A stretch of 64,000 bases of DNA from Chionoecetes opilio (GCA_016584305.1 JACEEZ010013983.1:165001-229000), one strand, 5' to 3'. Positions 11,332-23,103 are shown, counted from the stretch's first letter. The notes: generated by a model from the sequence alone, not told the origin. Translations and numbers: made by a program.

Positions 11332-13570
11332 AATAATGCATCTGTGGTCCTGAGAGGCAGGGTGTGGAGAGGTAGGAGTGTTTGCCCACAGGATCAGCCT
11401 TCAGTCAGTTCTTCCCTCTCCTTCCCTCTTCCCTCCCTCCGTACATTTCTGCCTGCCTGCCTGCCTGTCCTCCTCCGTCACTCTGTCTCTTCAGATGTCT
11501 GCTCATCTGTGCTGTCTGACCGTCTTCCTTTACGTTCTTGTCTTCATATATTGTATTCTGTTTGTATGTCTTTGCCTGTCTGTCTCTTTTTCAGTCCATG
11601 CAGTGTAGATTTTTTACTTCATCGTTGACAAAAAGAACATTTGCGTTTCCGTAATGTTATAAGACAGCTTTACAATGCCTCAAAAATTGTTGAGAAAACT
11701 CGAAACTTTTAATACGGTAGTTGCTGATTTTTTGCTTCCTTTTAGGCAGGTAATGAAATGCTTAAAAAATAGGATGCTATTATAGCTTGTGTCTGAAATA
11801 TAAAACTCAAACATATTTCTAACGAGGAACATTAGACGTTATTTGTGTAACATTACTGACTCACCGACTTCCATGTAGAACAAACTTATACCACATAATG
11901 AAGCATCGAACTTCCTTCTGTACGCTCACTACTCCAAACAGTCTTACTTCAAACCTCACTCTTGGTCTAGAGAAGAATCTTTTCTAGACCAAGGCCTCAC
12001 TAATCTACACACGAATCCACAAGACACACTGGGAGCCTCTGTACGCTCATCGGCTTGTTAGGGGGAGGGAAGGAGGTAAGTATTAGGGAGATTAAGAGTT
12101 TAAGAAGTGCGTTATCCTCTAGGCAGTTACTTTTCAGGAGGCGGGAATGGTGTATATTGCATGTTTTCACTTTGATGTGCAGAAGCTCATCTTTAAAGTC
12201 CACAGTGGCAGGAGGGTCTCGCGATGCGGTGCTGGTGTGGCAGGAGGGGAGGGGAAGGTGGAGGAGGAGGAGTGGTCTTGTGAACTGCAGTTAGGCTTGG
12301 CAGGATGGAGGAAGGACGTTCTGGATTAGTTCTCGTAACCTGCACGAGACAGCATGGTGGTCATTTAAGATCGGTTAGTTTGATTCAACTCATGGAATGG
12401 TGATTGTGGCTTAGGAGGGAGTGCGAAGGAAGGTGCTCAGGGCTTCTGTATGGTGGGGAAGGGATTCAGCTCGAGGCAAGGAAACAAGAATAAGAAGCAG
12501 TTTCGTCTTGCTATGCGCCACCGAGAGCTTGGCATAATGAAATGAGTCCATGGTTGCTGCCCCTCTTATTCTTCCTCCATTTTCTTTCTCCTCTCTCTCT
12601 TCTTCACTTTCATCCTTTCTTTCTCCTCCTTCTTTACCACCTACTTCACCCTTCCTCTTCGATACTCCTCACCGCGATTCCGAAACCTTTTTTTTTTATT
12701 CCTATACAAGGCAAGGCGTCGGCGTCGGTCCACACAATGTCGTGAGAATGTTACCTTCAAGATCAACTGACCATCTATCGTTTAAAGTTAATTGATCTAG
12801 GTTACCTTCACATCAATTGAATAGGGGCACGGTTGGTTTGATTCGAGGTACTACATACAACAGGAGCCTCCCTCGCTTCTGTCCGCGTTTTCTCACAAGG
12901 ACTGCAACTTAACTCTTGGCGCCTCACCCATCAATCTACGACACAGTCAATGCCCGCGAATAACAGTTTAGATTGTACACGTAATTGCTGTTGTTCGTTA
13001 TGCTGAAGTCTTGTTTCCTTGGTGTTTATACTGATGACCTAGCATGTTTTTTTTCACCCATCACTAAGTACAGTAAAAAGTTTTCCTGAGCTTGCAAGTG
13101 TATTGATGATGCTGTTCCACCCCATTTTTTATTACGTAGAAATATGTAACTAGATAATTCAGATACTTTAGAAGTCCACATCCCTGATAGATCCTGTATT
13201 TTCAGCGAACTAGAAATATTATGTTAACAAATCATCTTTTAAGGCCGCTCGTGTAACTCAGACCTCTACTTTTGTTATACTGGAGGGAATCGTTGTAAGG
13301 TGTGCTATGGCTGCTGTGGGCCCAAACACAGACTTGTAGCGTATTGTGGCACGGTAGCACAGTCTTGGCATTCACTATAACAGTTTTGAAGCTCCAGTGC
13401 CTCATAACATTGGGTTGCCTGCACTTTGCTATCCAAGGTTGTTGTACTGAAGGCTCAAGGGACGAAGGTAATGAGTGAGCATCGAAGTCAGCTTCAACGT
13501 GTTGGTCCCCATTAACATTACCTTGTTTGATGCCTCGTCTTTCCTTTTAAAGTATAAAAAACTTACTCAC

Positions 13571-13573
<3 letters not shown>
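11332..13573. other. No gene recognised (2.2 kb)
   Basis: No recognisable exon or repeat family. Short pyrimidine-rich stretches occur at about 11396-11500 and 12560-12660. Confidence 0.45.

Positions 13574-13613
<40 letters not shown>
13574..13613. repeat. (CA)n microsatellite
   Basis: A CA tract of about 38 bp next to a SINE-like fragment. Confidence 0.95.
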
Positions 13614-13616
<3 letters not shown>

Positions 13617-13649
13617 TGCACACGTAATGCAGGGAGTATTTAGGACTTC

Positions 13650-13740
13650 AAAGGCAAACTGGATAATAGTAGATTTGGAGACGGGACAGTACGAGCATAG
13701 CTCTTTTCCTGTATGTTACAACTAGGTAAAACAACTAGGT

Positions 13741-13742
<2 letters not shown>
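13650..13742 (+). mobile_element. Truncated family-2 SINE tail
   Basis: Shares GGAGACGGG, a GAGCAT-GCTC block and TTACAACTAGGTAAA with the 3' half of the element at 4724-5002, and is likewise followed by (CA)n. The tRNA head is missing. The tail motif ACAACTAGGTAAA is repeated twice. Confidence 0.55.

Positions 13743-13786
<44 letters not shown>
13743..13786. repeat. (CA)n microsatellite on a SINE tail
   Basis: A pure CA tract directly continuing the tail of the preceding SINE fragment. Confidence 0.95.
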
Positions 13787-13789
<3 letters not shown>

Positions 13790-13799
13790 TAAATAATAA

Positions 13800-13832
13800 C
13801 TATATATCATAATATAATATTATATATATATA

Positions 13833-13874
<42 letters not shown>

Positions 13875-13878
13875 ATAT

Positions 13879-13969
<91 letters not shown>

Positions 13970-14046
13970 TATATATATATAGAGAGGAGAGAGAGAGATA
14001 GATATAGATAGATACAAATACATACATACCTATATATATATATATA

Positions 14047-14094
<48 letters not shown>

Positions 14095-14098
14095 ATTG

Positions 14099-14155
<57 letters not shown>

Positions 14156-14190
14156 ATTATATTGAATAATATATATATATATATATATAG
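13800..14190. repeat. (TA)n-(GATA)n-(GA)n-(TA)n compound microsatellite
   Basis: TA runs at about 13816-13880, about 90 bp of GATA units to 13967, a short GA block, then TA runs to 14190 broken by two copies of TTATTGAATAATA. The spurious Ile/Tyr/Leu/Ser frames come from this tract. It lies 0.2 kb upstream of the channel exon. Confidence 0.95.
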
Positions 14191-14274
14191 GTATGTATGT
14201 ATTTGTATCTATATATTTATATGAATCAATAGTGCAGTAGTATGAGGGGGCCAGGGAGGCCCAAACTTTCATGT

Positions 14275-14293
14275 ATCTGTATTTTCTTTCCAG
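14275..14293 (+). other. Possible splice acceptor of the channel's first coding exon
   Basis: A pyrimidine-rich stretch ending TTTTCTTTCCAG has its AG at 14292-14293. If used, the exon would start at 14294 and carry about 246 bases of 5' UTR before the ATG at 14540. The alternative is a transcription start within the GC-rich DNA at 14350-14460. No upstream exon was identified. Confidence 0.35.
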
Positions 14294-14366
14294 GGTCTCG
14301 TCTGGGGTCCATTGAAGAGTTGAATAAGTTCAATATAAAAAGAACAGACTCGTCACGTGTCGTCTG

Positions 14367-14456
14367 ATGGCCGCCGCCGCCGCCGCTGCTCCTCGTGCTG
14401 AATATCTCGCCTTAGGTGCGACGAGAAACGCAGCACCTCGGTCAGTGCGCAGTTAA
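14367..14456 (+). CDS. Upstream ORF 1 in the channel 5' leader (29 codons)
   Basis: ATG at 14367, 29 sense codons, TAA at 14454-14456. It begins with Met and nine alanine- or proline-type codons from a GCC run, so it may simply reflect GC-rich leader sequence. It lies wholly upstream of the channel start. If it is in the mRNA it could reduce initiation downstream, which is inference. Confidence 0.3.
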   Translation: MAAAAAAAPRAEYLALGATRNAAPRSVRS

Positions 14457-14501
14457 AGTGAGTGGCGGGAGAGGTTTGTTGTGCCGCGTGGCCGGCGGGT
14501 T

Positions 14502-14558
14502 ATGATGAGGCAGCGGAGAGCGTGGCTGGGCTCCCTCCAATGCCTAGCCGCTCAGTGA
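14502..14558 (+). CDS. Upstream ORF 2, overlapping the channel start codon
   Basis: Two consecutive ATGs at 14502 and 14505 open an 18-codon frame ending in TGA at 14556-14558, 16 bases past the channel ATG at 14540. Because it overlaps the main start in another frame, ribosomes translating it could not simply resume at 14540. This kind of arrangement usually lowers main-ORF translation. It is visible in the sequence, but its use is unproven. Confidence 0.3.
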   Translation: MMRQRRAWLGSLQCLAAQ

Positions 14559-15341
14559 CACCTCGTGGGGATTCCCCTGAAATCAAGGTGGCAGATCTGG
14601 CACGGTCGGGGCGAGTGAGTGGGGCCGGGGCTGTGGGTGAAGGTGGGGGAGAAACAGCTCAGCCCCAACCTGAAACCCAAATCAAAGGCAAGATCTGGAC
14701 GGTGGACGGCTGGACAGCAGGCGATCCAAAGAAGGTTGTGTCACGGCATCAAAGCAAAGCCAACAACCTGAACAATGGTACAAGTAGCTCTGAAAGCGAC
14801 AGCTACTCCGGTGGAAGTTCTGACATCAGCACAGAGGACACCACCAGTGGAGGCAGCATCGGCTGTGGGCGAGGATGGATGCGGTCGGAGAATTCCGGCC
14901 TCTGCTGTTGCTGCTCACCTTCAGAGAAATCTGAAAATGTGATAACTAAAACCAACGTTGACGGATCGGCCGTATCCGGCAGAAGACCTCTGGGCCGTCG
15001 AGCAAAATGTTGCAATGCTATAATTTTGAAAGAGGACAACACCCGCTTCTTGCTGCTGGCCGTGGTGCTGCTGCTGTATATGGTGTTCGGCGCCCTGATC
15101 TTCGAGGCCTTTGAGGAAGACAATGAAACACAAGAAAGAGACGATTACATTAGAAGGTACTCAGAGTCCCTCGATCAGTTGAAAGAGAACATTGCCAGCC
15201 AAAATGTAAGCTTGAATGTGGTGGAAAATCTCTTGTACATTTGGGGCAACATGACGGATGACGGTCACAAGGTGCACGGCAGGCGACGCTGGGACTTTGC
15301 CGGCAGCTTCCACTTCGTGTACACGGTGGTGTCGACCATAG
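14540..15341 (+). CDS. KCNK13-like: THIK-like two-pore-domain (K2P) potassium channel, first coding exon
   Basis: K2P channels are dimers with four membrane segments and two pore loops per subunit, and they carry background K+ current at the plasma membrane. This exon encodes about 267 residues from the first in-frame ATG at 14540; an in-frame TGA at 14459-14461 closes the frame upstream. Residues 1-165 are a long Ser/Gly-rich cytosolic N-terminus with a CCCC run (about 122-125) and KCC (157-158), possibly palmitoylated (inference). TM1 is about 170-191 (FLLLAVVLLLYMVFGALIFE). The extracellular cap follows, with N-glycosylation sequons near 195, 222 and 237 and no cysteine. RRWDF at 249-253 and TVVSTIG at 262-268 lead into the P1 filter. 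RWDF-x-G-x-F-x-FV-x-TVVSTIG is characteristic of THIK (KCNK12/13). The exon stops inside the first filter glycine, so the rest of P1, TM2-TM4 and P2 lie on exons not seen here. The N-terminus is unusually long for the family. Confidence 0.9.
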
Positions 15342-15347
15342 GTGAGT
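15339..15347 (+). other. Splice donor within the P1 glycine codon (phase 1)
   Basis: TAG|GTGAGT with the exon ending at 15341 after the first base of a GGN codon. From memory, many K2P genes share an intron at this glycine codon of the first pore loop, which supports both the gene call and the boundary. Reading on into the intron gives a stop after about 17 unrelated residues. Confidence 0.88.
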
Positions 15348-17054
15348 ATCCCATATTGTTTCCGCTTTCTGTTCATATTGCCGTGTTAATGTAAGTATTA
15401 TTAGTGGTTCGATTTATTTTGTAGTGTTCGGTTTGTATTACCGAAGACAGAAGTTATGATGTTCACACATGCTGCCCATGATGTCTTAACAAACTCACTC
15501 ATTCAGTGCCATGATGACACAGGCTACGATACCTACAAGATGTGTAGAAGATTGATCGTATGCAAGAGACAGAGGGGTAGTGTGTTGTAACATGTTCACA
15601 ATAATTTTGTTCTTTCCTTACAGGTATGTTCCTTCCAAAAGAGTGATGTGTGGCATGACTGTATTGTTTAGGCGTGTCGGTCTCGTAGTATTCGAGATGT
15701 GCGTTGCTTGATTGCTTCTGAATCAATTTTCTTACATATTTACCTATTTACGTATTAATGGTTTTTTCGTGGCTTACAGAATTAGGCTTCTCATTATTGA
15801 GATAATTTTCTCGTATAACGGATTTATTAATATGCTTAGTTCTAATGTACGCGTAGCAGTCAGCAGTACGCCTATCCATTGCCATTGGCGGCAATGGCTC
15901 ACGTTCAAATGAAAATAGTAACAGTTAAAGAATTGTTGTACGTAAAACCAGCTCATTTTGTCGAGGAAAATTTGCTTTACAATTGAGAATTTGATTATTA
16001 TTTTTAATCAGAACGGAGAAGGTAGAGTAAGAAGAGTGCAAGCGTTATAGGTTACCAGAGGGCAACCCCCATCCACCCTGACCGTTGAGAGAGAGAAGGG
16101 AAGACCAGCACAGCGATAGAGAAGCACACAGACACAGAGTAGGAAGAAGACTTGAGAAAGTAAATATCGAAGTGATGGCAACAATATAATTAAACGCAGA
16201 AATATTCAACAATTCTGACTGATTATCTGACCAGTTAGATAACAATAATAAATGTTTTGTTAAATGAAATACAACAAATATCAACGCTACGTGATAATCA
16301 GGTCAGCACCTAACAACGACTATGTCATTCACTATATCATTATACTATTCATAACAAAACAGTATCGTCAGACGCGCCAACACGATAACACAAAGTTACC
16401 ACTGCGTCTCGCGTGCCACTCTAAAAAATTTACTTACGTGGACTAAGAAAGGTAGGAATTTAATCAAATAAGCTTTTCAAGATCTTATTCGCAGCCGACT
16501 AATCGACGCTACATAATATAAGCAGGACTTGCAGTATACAAACACACACACGCACATACATACCTATACAACAACTCACGCACACCATACACGACATTCC
16601 TTTGTTCATTAATCCACTCAAAGCCTTTAGAATTAGGTTATAAAGGCTTTGAATCCACTCACCCATAGACCACTGTATACCAGTGGTCTATGACTCACCA
16701 CATCTAGTACACCGATTCACACTCACTTAACATACGTGCACCTCCCCAAGTATCAGCCCAAGCCAGCACGTGAGAGCAACGTATACTTTAACACTTAATG
16801 ATAGAGGCTCAGGGCAAGCTAAACCGTCATTCCCAAACCCTTTCAGTGTGGGGAAGTGAAAGAGGCAGCCAAGAATCGGGTGTGGAAGCAGGAATGTGGC
16901 GGTGTGGCAGGTTTTGTGTGTATGGAGGGTAATGCTTTTGATTGCCTCTTACGTGGTGCATTATACATCACCTTGATATGTATCAATCACCGGTGGTATG
17001 CGTTCTCCCTCTGCTGTATGCAGTAATGATGAAGTGAATACTGATGACCTAGTT
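15342..17054 (+). other. Channel intron 1, 5' part; no second exon found
   Basis: The next exon should begin by completing Gly and then encode Phe-Gly-Met-Thr-Thr-Pro or similar. I found no such segment here. An acceptor-like TTCCTTACAG near 15624 would give Gly-Met-Phe-Leu-Pro-Lys-Glu-stop, which does not fit a K2P filter. The intron is therefore probably long, which is common in crustacean genes. Confidence 0.6.
16611..16699. repeat. Two adjacent perfect hairpins, each flanked by short direct repeats
   Basis: Hairpin 1 has 11-bp arms, CAAAGCCTTTA (16619-16629) and TAAAGGCTTTG (16641-16651), with an 11-nt loop. It is bounded by the 10-bp direct repeat AATCCACTCA (16611-16620 and 16652-16661). 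Hairpin 2 has 12-bp arms, CATAGACCACTG (16664-16675) and CAGTGGTCTATG (16681-16692), with a 5-nt loop. It is bounded by ACTCACC (16657-16663 and 16693-16699). Confidence 0.85.
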
Positions 17055-17082
17055 ATTGTTGTAGTAGTAGTAGTAGTAGTAA

Positions 17083-17160
<78 letters not shown>
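17055..17160. repeat. (TAG)n microsatellite
   Basis: About 100 bp of TAG with one AAT interruption. It directly abuts the left end of the TIR element that follows. Confidence 0.97.
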
Positions 17161-17163
<3 letters not shown>

Positions 17164-17830
17164 TACCGTAGATAACAGTGAAGTCGCCACCTGCAATGAA
17201 GTCGCCAGGCGCCAAATATTAAGAATTATGGCATTACTACTGATTTTTATGTGCCACTGAAGATGTTACACAGTAGTTTATATCATGGTTGTATAATCTA
17301 CCCTGTTTCAGCGTTGTTTTATGCTTTGTATCTGCAAATATAACTGTTGCGCATTTTGCTTCTCACGTTTTTCTTCGCGCGATGACAGACAGTAAACAGT
17401 AGCTTTTCGGGCGACAAGACGCAGACTTGCAAGATCTTTCAAACTTGAATAAAATTTATTTTCACGTTGGCAGAGGAATTTTTATATATCCAAGCATCTT
17501 CCGCAGCTAATATACATAGAGACTTGTTTTACTTTACCTCAAATTTCCCTGAATTCCCCAGAGTGGCGACTCAACTGTTGGGTTAAAATACTAGCTGGCG
17601 ACTTTACTGTAGTAGGTATAGTGAGGTCGCCACTCGGTTTTATTTTTGTTATTTGTTCATTTATAGCCCTAATATGACACAGATGAAGACACAAAATGAC
17701 ACAGACTTTCCAGATAGCCCCTTCTAACTTTCCTGAAATCATGGATGTACAAATGTAAGTATTAACGCCACCACACGTCTGTAAATAACAAAGAAACGTA
17801 GAACTGGCGACTTCACTGTTATCTACGGTA
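17164..17830. mobile_element. 667-bp DNA element with perfect 26-bp terminal inverted repeats
   Basis: The left end (17164-17189, beginning TACCGTAGATAACAGTG) is the exact reverse complement of the right end (17805-17830, ending CACTGTTATCTACGGTA). The motif TGGCGAC/GTCGCCA recurs inside both ends: at 17184-17189, about 17211, about 17565, about 17595 and about 17628. This resembles subterminal transposase-binding repeats (inference). No transposase was seen, so it is probably a non-autonomous element. The surrounding TAG repeat makes the target duplication ambiguous. Confidence 0.82.
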
Positions 17831-18091
17831 GTGGTAATGACAGTGATAATGATAATCAATAGATCATGATAAAAGTGAGAATGATAAAGATAGCAATGGC
17901 AATGATAGTGATGATATAAGAAGAAAATTATGATGATATTAATGATAATAACATTAGAAATATTCCTATTATTTTGTACAATGTAGCATGACATATAGGA
18001 AAGTGACGTAAAGCTGATAATTTAAAAAAATATATAAAGGTGAATATTAAGGAGAAAAGTGTCGATATATATTTATTATAAATATATATAT

Positions 18092-18507
<416 letters not shown>

Positions 18508-18530
18508 CTATATGTATATATATATATATA

Positions 18531-18827
18531 CGTCGCCTCCGTGGTGCAGTGGCTAGCGTGCCTGGCTACGAATCTGCGGGCCCTGGTTCGATCCCGGGCC
18601 AGGGCAAGCCGGTGACCAGCCTACCCAGCTGTTCTTCCTTCCTTTCGGGGTTAATATATGGGTACCTGGGGTAACCTGGGGAAGGTAACTGTGGTAACCC
18701 GGGAGTCACACTAGCCCTGTGTCCCGGGGTAACGGGTCCTCACCCACCACAGGCTCTAAGGGCTAATGCCACGGAGATGAGCACCGCATGCCACGCGCAG
18801 CTTAGCGTATGCTCCCATCTTTACCTT
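18531..18827 (+). mobile_element. tRNA-derived SINE, family 1, copy B, with target-site duplication
   Basis: Same head, body and 3' end as the copy at 988-1262, with one extra internal segment near 18669-18690. It is inserted in a TA tract. ACTATATGTATATATAT occurs just before the element (from 18508) and again just after it (from 18828), so a duplicated target of about 20 bp defines both ends. This is the best-defined insertion of the family here. Confidence 0.9.
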
Positions 18828-18835
18828 ACTATATG

Positions 18836-18912
<77 letters not shown>

Positions 18913-18930
18913 AATATATAACATATATAT
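18828..18930. repeat. (TA)n microsatellite
   Basis: Continuation of the TA tract that received the SINE, with occasional TTAT breaks. Confidence 0.93.
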
Positions 18931-19094
18931 ATAAATCACAAGATAATGGTTACCAGCCCTCTACCATTATTTTTTTGATTGATTGCATTTTGCGTTACGC
19001 AAGGAATGACGAGAAATGTAAAATACTATATATCTAGTGATCTCTATAGTAGTTTGAAAAATAATAATGATAATAGTGACAACTAGGGGAGGGG

Positions 19095-19549
<455 letters not shown>

Positions 19550-19614
19550 TTACGTTGATGATGGTGATAGAATATTTGAGTTGCTTTATTATAACTATTT
19601 TAGTGTGCGCACGC

Positions 19615-19628
19615 GCACGCGTGTGTGT

Positions 19629-19712
<84 letters not shown>
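19615..19712. repeat. (TG)n microsatellite
   Basis: About 95 bp of TG beginning with a CGCG-containing segment. Confidence 0.97.
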
Positions 19713-19713
<1 letters not shown>

Positions 19714-19714
19714 T

Positions 19715-19965
19715 TCACCCACGGCTTTGATCATGCGCTAGACCTGCGACCATCAACTGTTGTCCTCTCGGAAAGAGCATAGTTTTCATAGAAGTTATGG
19801 TAAGGCTGCTACCTCACACAAAACACACACACACATCCCCTTGCTCAAAGTAAACACTACCTGCCCGCATTTCTAGGGAAAAATCTCGAACCATGAAGGG
19901 GGCTCGAACCTTCGCGCGTCAATTGACACGCCATAGGTCTTTACCACTGTTCCATGCTTAAAAGT
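19715..19965 (-). mobile_element. SINE family 3, minus strand, copy 2
   Basis: Shares GATTCACCCACGG, GTCCTCTCGGAAAGAGC and the GGGAAAAATCTCGAACC region with the copy at 3466-3757. Its 3' tail is the (TG)n run at 19619-19712. Head boxes are degenerate. Confidence 0.6.
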
Positions 19966-19999
19966 GTTCGTGCGTGTGTGTGTGTGTGTGGGTTTTATT

Positions 20000-20063
<64 letters not shown>

Positions 20064-20094
20064 GTGTTTTATTTTGTGTGTGTGTGTCTGTGTC
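19966..20094. repeat. (TG)n microsatellite
   Basis: TG tracts around a GGTTTTATTTATG interruption and a TTATGTGTTTTATTT interruption. Confidence 0.95.
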
Positions 20095-20322
20095 AAGTGT
20101 GTCATTCACCCACGCTGAACACACGATCTCCAGCTGTTACTCTCCTGGAAAGAGCTTAGGGCTCATAGATACCGATCTTTGGGTAAAGCTGGGACCACAC
20201 ACACCACATCTCTTTGGTCAAGGGGGACAGTGACAGCCCGCGTTAGTAAAAAATCTCCATGAACATGCTGGGATTGAATGTGCGACCACGGAATGGCTAG
20301 GCAACCCCTAGACCACTGATCA
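20095..20322 (-). mobile_element. SINE family 3, minus strand, copy 3
   Basis: On the minus strand a tRNA-like head (AGTGGTCTAGGGGTTG, then CACATTCAATCCC) starts near 20320. The body has CCCCCTTGACCAAAG and CTCTTTCCAGGAGAG blocks, and it ends GTGGGTGAATGACACAC. It matches the copy at 3466-3757 across its length. Confidence 0.68.
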
Positions 20323-20323
20323 C

Positions 20324-20352
20324 GTGTGTGTGTGTGTGTATGTGTGTGTGTG

Positions 20353-20413
<61 letters not shown>

Positions 20414-20416
20414 TTG
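20324..20416. repeat. (TG)n microsatellite
   Basis: About 90 bp of TG with TA and CG interruptions. Confidence 0.96.
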
Positions 20417-22530
20417 TATAACGAGAAAGGAATTCCTGTCGGCTGCTCCACGGATGCCATGATCGATTTTCTTCTTTGTGGCAGCTGTTGTCTTGCTCTG
20501 TGACTCGTGTGTTTTGATGGGCAACCTGGGTAGCTAGAATGCCGGGACGCGGTGTGGTGATGGTAGTGGTGGCGTTAGTGATGATAGTGGTGAAGTATAA
20601 GTGGTATTAATGGTGGTATAGTGATGGTAATGGTTGTTTAGTGGTGATGGTGATGTTAGATAGTAGTGATGGTGGTGGTGGTCACAGTATTGGCAGCGTT
20701 ACCGTTGGTGGTGCTTGTAATTATTGTTACTTGATGTTGGTGGCGGTGGTGGTAGAAATGATGATGGCGGAGGATATTCATTAATGGCTTCAGGGTTAGC
20801 TGATAGTAAAAAAAACATAGCTGATATAAATCAAAGTATAAAATATCATGAAAACAGTTTCGTCATTTTTAATTGCCGCGTAGAATGATGTCAACGCCTG
20901 TAATCTTAGTTATGAAGAACATTTAGAAGACAGTAATTGTTAGGAAATTGAAGTAATATTTCGGTGCTATAGGAACACATATCTGCTTGCATATAGAAGT
21001 AGATTTCATGAAAGAGCATAAGAGCGTACTGTATTTATCATACCAAAAGTCACTAATACAAATTTACATTAACGAAAGTTAATGGCGAGGTGTAACATTT
21101 TGACAAGATTGCTTTATCCTAGACTAACAACTTGAGGTTTTACAAGTGACTGCCGGTCTTAATTAGTGGTTAAAGAAACTATCCCTGTACCTGACCTTGT
21201 ATATACCTGTGCTGGACAGATGATTTCCTTCACCTAGCACCTCACCATGCGCCATGCAGATATTACAACGGAAAGCTTTTGCCATCATGATTAAGGGAAC
21301 ACTTCACCCTTCATGAAACTATGGATCTGCGGCCCCATCCCCTCACCGTTGAACAAGGCTGCCAGTGCCCCCTACCAACCAATTAAACACGAAGAGGGAG
21401 CGTTATCTTATCGACGTGACCTTTATCGTTATTGATTCCCATCCTCCCATTGTCATCTCATCTAAAATGGTCCTCTTAAGCACCGTCACCAATGGGTCGA
21501 TCGGCAGTGTTTGTACATAGCACTTGTTTTATTTTTCTGTTCTCTTCCAGACTACTAACGCTCTGATAACGTGACACAAAGTCATGAAGGTCAATGTACC
21601 ACATCTTATTTCATTCCGTTAGAATCGATTATATAATTATTCATCACATCAGAAAAATGTGTTAACAGGAACTAGTGTCCCACGCCTCCTGTATTTACCG
21701 TGTGAACAGCAAAGTTCACAGAAAATGACGCAACCCAGTGTTGCAAGTGCACGATAATGGCTGTATCGTTGATACTTGCTGCCCTATTGTCAGGCTTGAC
21801 CTCCACACCTTTTTTGAACATATTATAGTGCAAGATGTATGATTGATAGTGAAAGATGTAGTAGGTAGGAGAAAAAGTTGTTATGAAAAAAGGTAAAATT
21901 CACAAGTCATACGCACTTGCAGCAATAAAGAAATTGACAACAAAGGCGCCATTCATGATCACACATACCTCTGGTCGCCTTTTTTAAATGACACACGCAT
22001 ACCCACGCAACACTTATTCAGCATTTTTTCAAGAAATGGTAAAATGTTCAAGTGTCCAATTACTCAAATGCACGCAAGAACTATGAAATGGCAGGATTCT
22101 TGTCACGCTTTCCCCTGCTATGAAAACACACGTTGTCATAAACTTATTGGACCACTTGCGAGCGCACATTCCACACTATTTTTTTCCTTTCATTATGACT
22201 TCGCTTCTACAAAAAAGTAATAAGTGCTGCCAGCAATTCCAGGAAAACAAAACGTGGGTCGTGAGGCTCGTTTACCTGCGATTCCCTCCAGGCTACAAGG
22301 TCACACGATTTTTGCCTTTTCATACATTTTTTCTCGGTACATGTTAACGAAAACCCGAGACAGGAAAAGAGGATTATGACATCTTTTCATGCTTGTTTTT
22401 TCAACTTTTAAGTGAAGGGAAATTTTGGATTAGAGATATATAAAAAATATTTCGCTCGCATGTGAGACAGAGTAGACAGGCAGCAAAGAATTAATCTATA
22501 CATTCCTTGTTGCTTCATTGACTGGTTACA
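20417..22530. other. No gene recognised (2.1 kb)
   Basis: Begins with GTGGTGATGG-type imperfect repeats (about 20545-20770) and then unique-looking DNA. No exon, RNA gene or known repeat was recognised. The block is repeated almost unchanged at 28910-31014. Confidence 0.5.
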
Positions 22531-22937
22531 TTTTTTTTTTTTTTTTTTTTACGTTGTAACCTATAGCGCATGTAGACATATGCAGAGTCTTGATGTTGGT
22601 CGATCTCACCCGTTGGTGGCGCAGGCTGGATTTTTATAGTGACACCTGTCGTCACAGGTGAAGATCCCATTTTCTGTGATGTTTGGATCTTCAGTATAGG
22701 CGCATGCAGCCCCTAGAGTCCACCGTCACACTCGCAATCGACAGACAGGTATATGCTGCATGTGGGTTGCTTCGGCCACTCGACGATGGATTTGACAGTG
22801 CTCCTTAGTGAGACTTGAACTCGGGACCTTCTGTTCCCTACCAGGCTCTTGAAAAAAGTTGCCCCCAGCAGGATTCGAACTCGGGACATTGATTTCAGCC
22901 CCCAAGCCCGCTAACCACTCGGCCACCGCCTCCCCAA
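22531..22937 (-). mobile_element. tRNA(Ser/Leu)-like SINE, minus strand, poly(A) tail
   Basis: On the minus strand the head at 22937 reads GGCGGTGGCCGAGTGGTTAG (A box of the long-variable-arm tRNA type), then CCCGAGTTCGAATCC (B box). About 280 bp of body follows, including a palindrome ACCTGTGACGACAGGT, and the element ends in a run of A (T-run at 22531-22550 on the + strand). The second copy in the window (31015-31423) belongs to the segmental repeat. Confidence 0.8.
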
Positions 22938-23103
22938 ATAGACAACATAGACAACAAGTCTCTTAGGAACGACCACAGTGTAGCACATTATATATGTAAT
23001 AACCGAAAACTAATTAGTAGCCGTTTATTGTTGACGCTGTTGTTCCAAAACTAACTCCGTGAGGCAGGGAGACCCGTCATCCATCACCAAGGAAAGTTTG
23101 GGA

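Noticed and set aside
14462..14539. Extension of the channel protein upstream to 14462
   Set aside because: The first codon there is GTG, right after a TGA. The first in-frame ATG is at 14540, and eukaryotic initiation at GTG is very unlikely.
15615..15650. Possible second exon of the channel after TTCCTTACAG
   Set aside because: Joining it to the first exon gives Gly-Met-Phe-Leu-Pro-Lys-Glu-stop, which cannot complete a K+ selectivity filter.
22726..22926. Minus-strand frame across the tRNA-like region (and its copy at 31175-31411)
   Set aside because: It reads through a tRNA-derived SINE head, and the copy diverges by frameshift.
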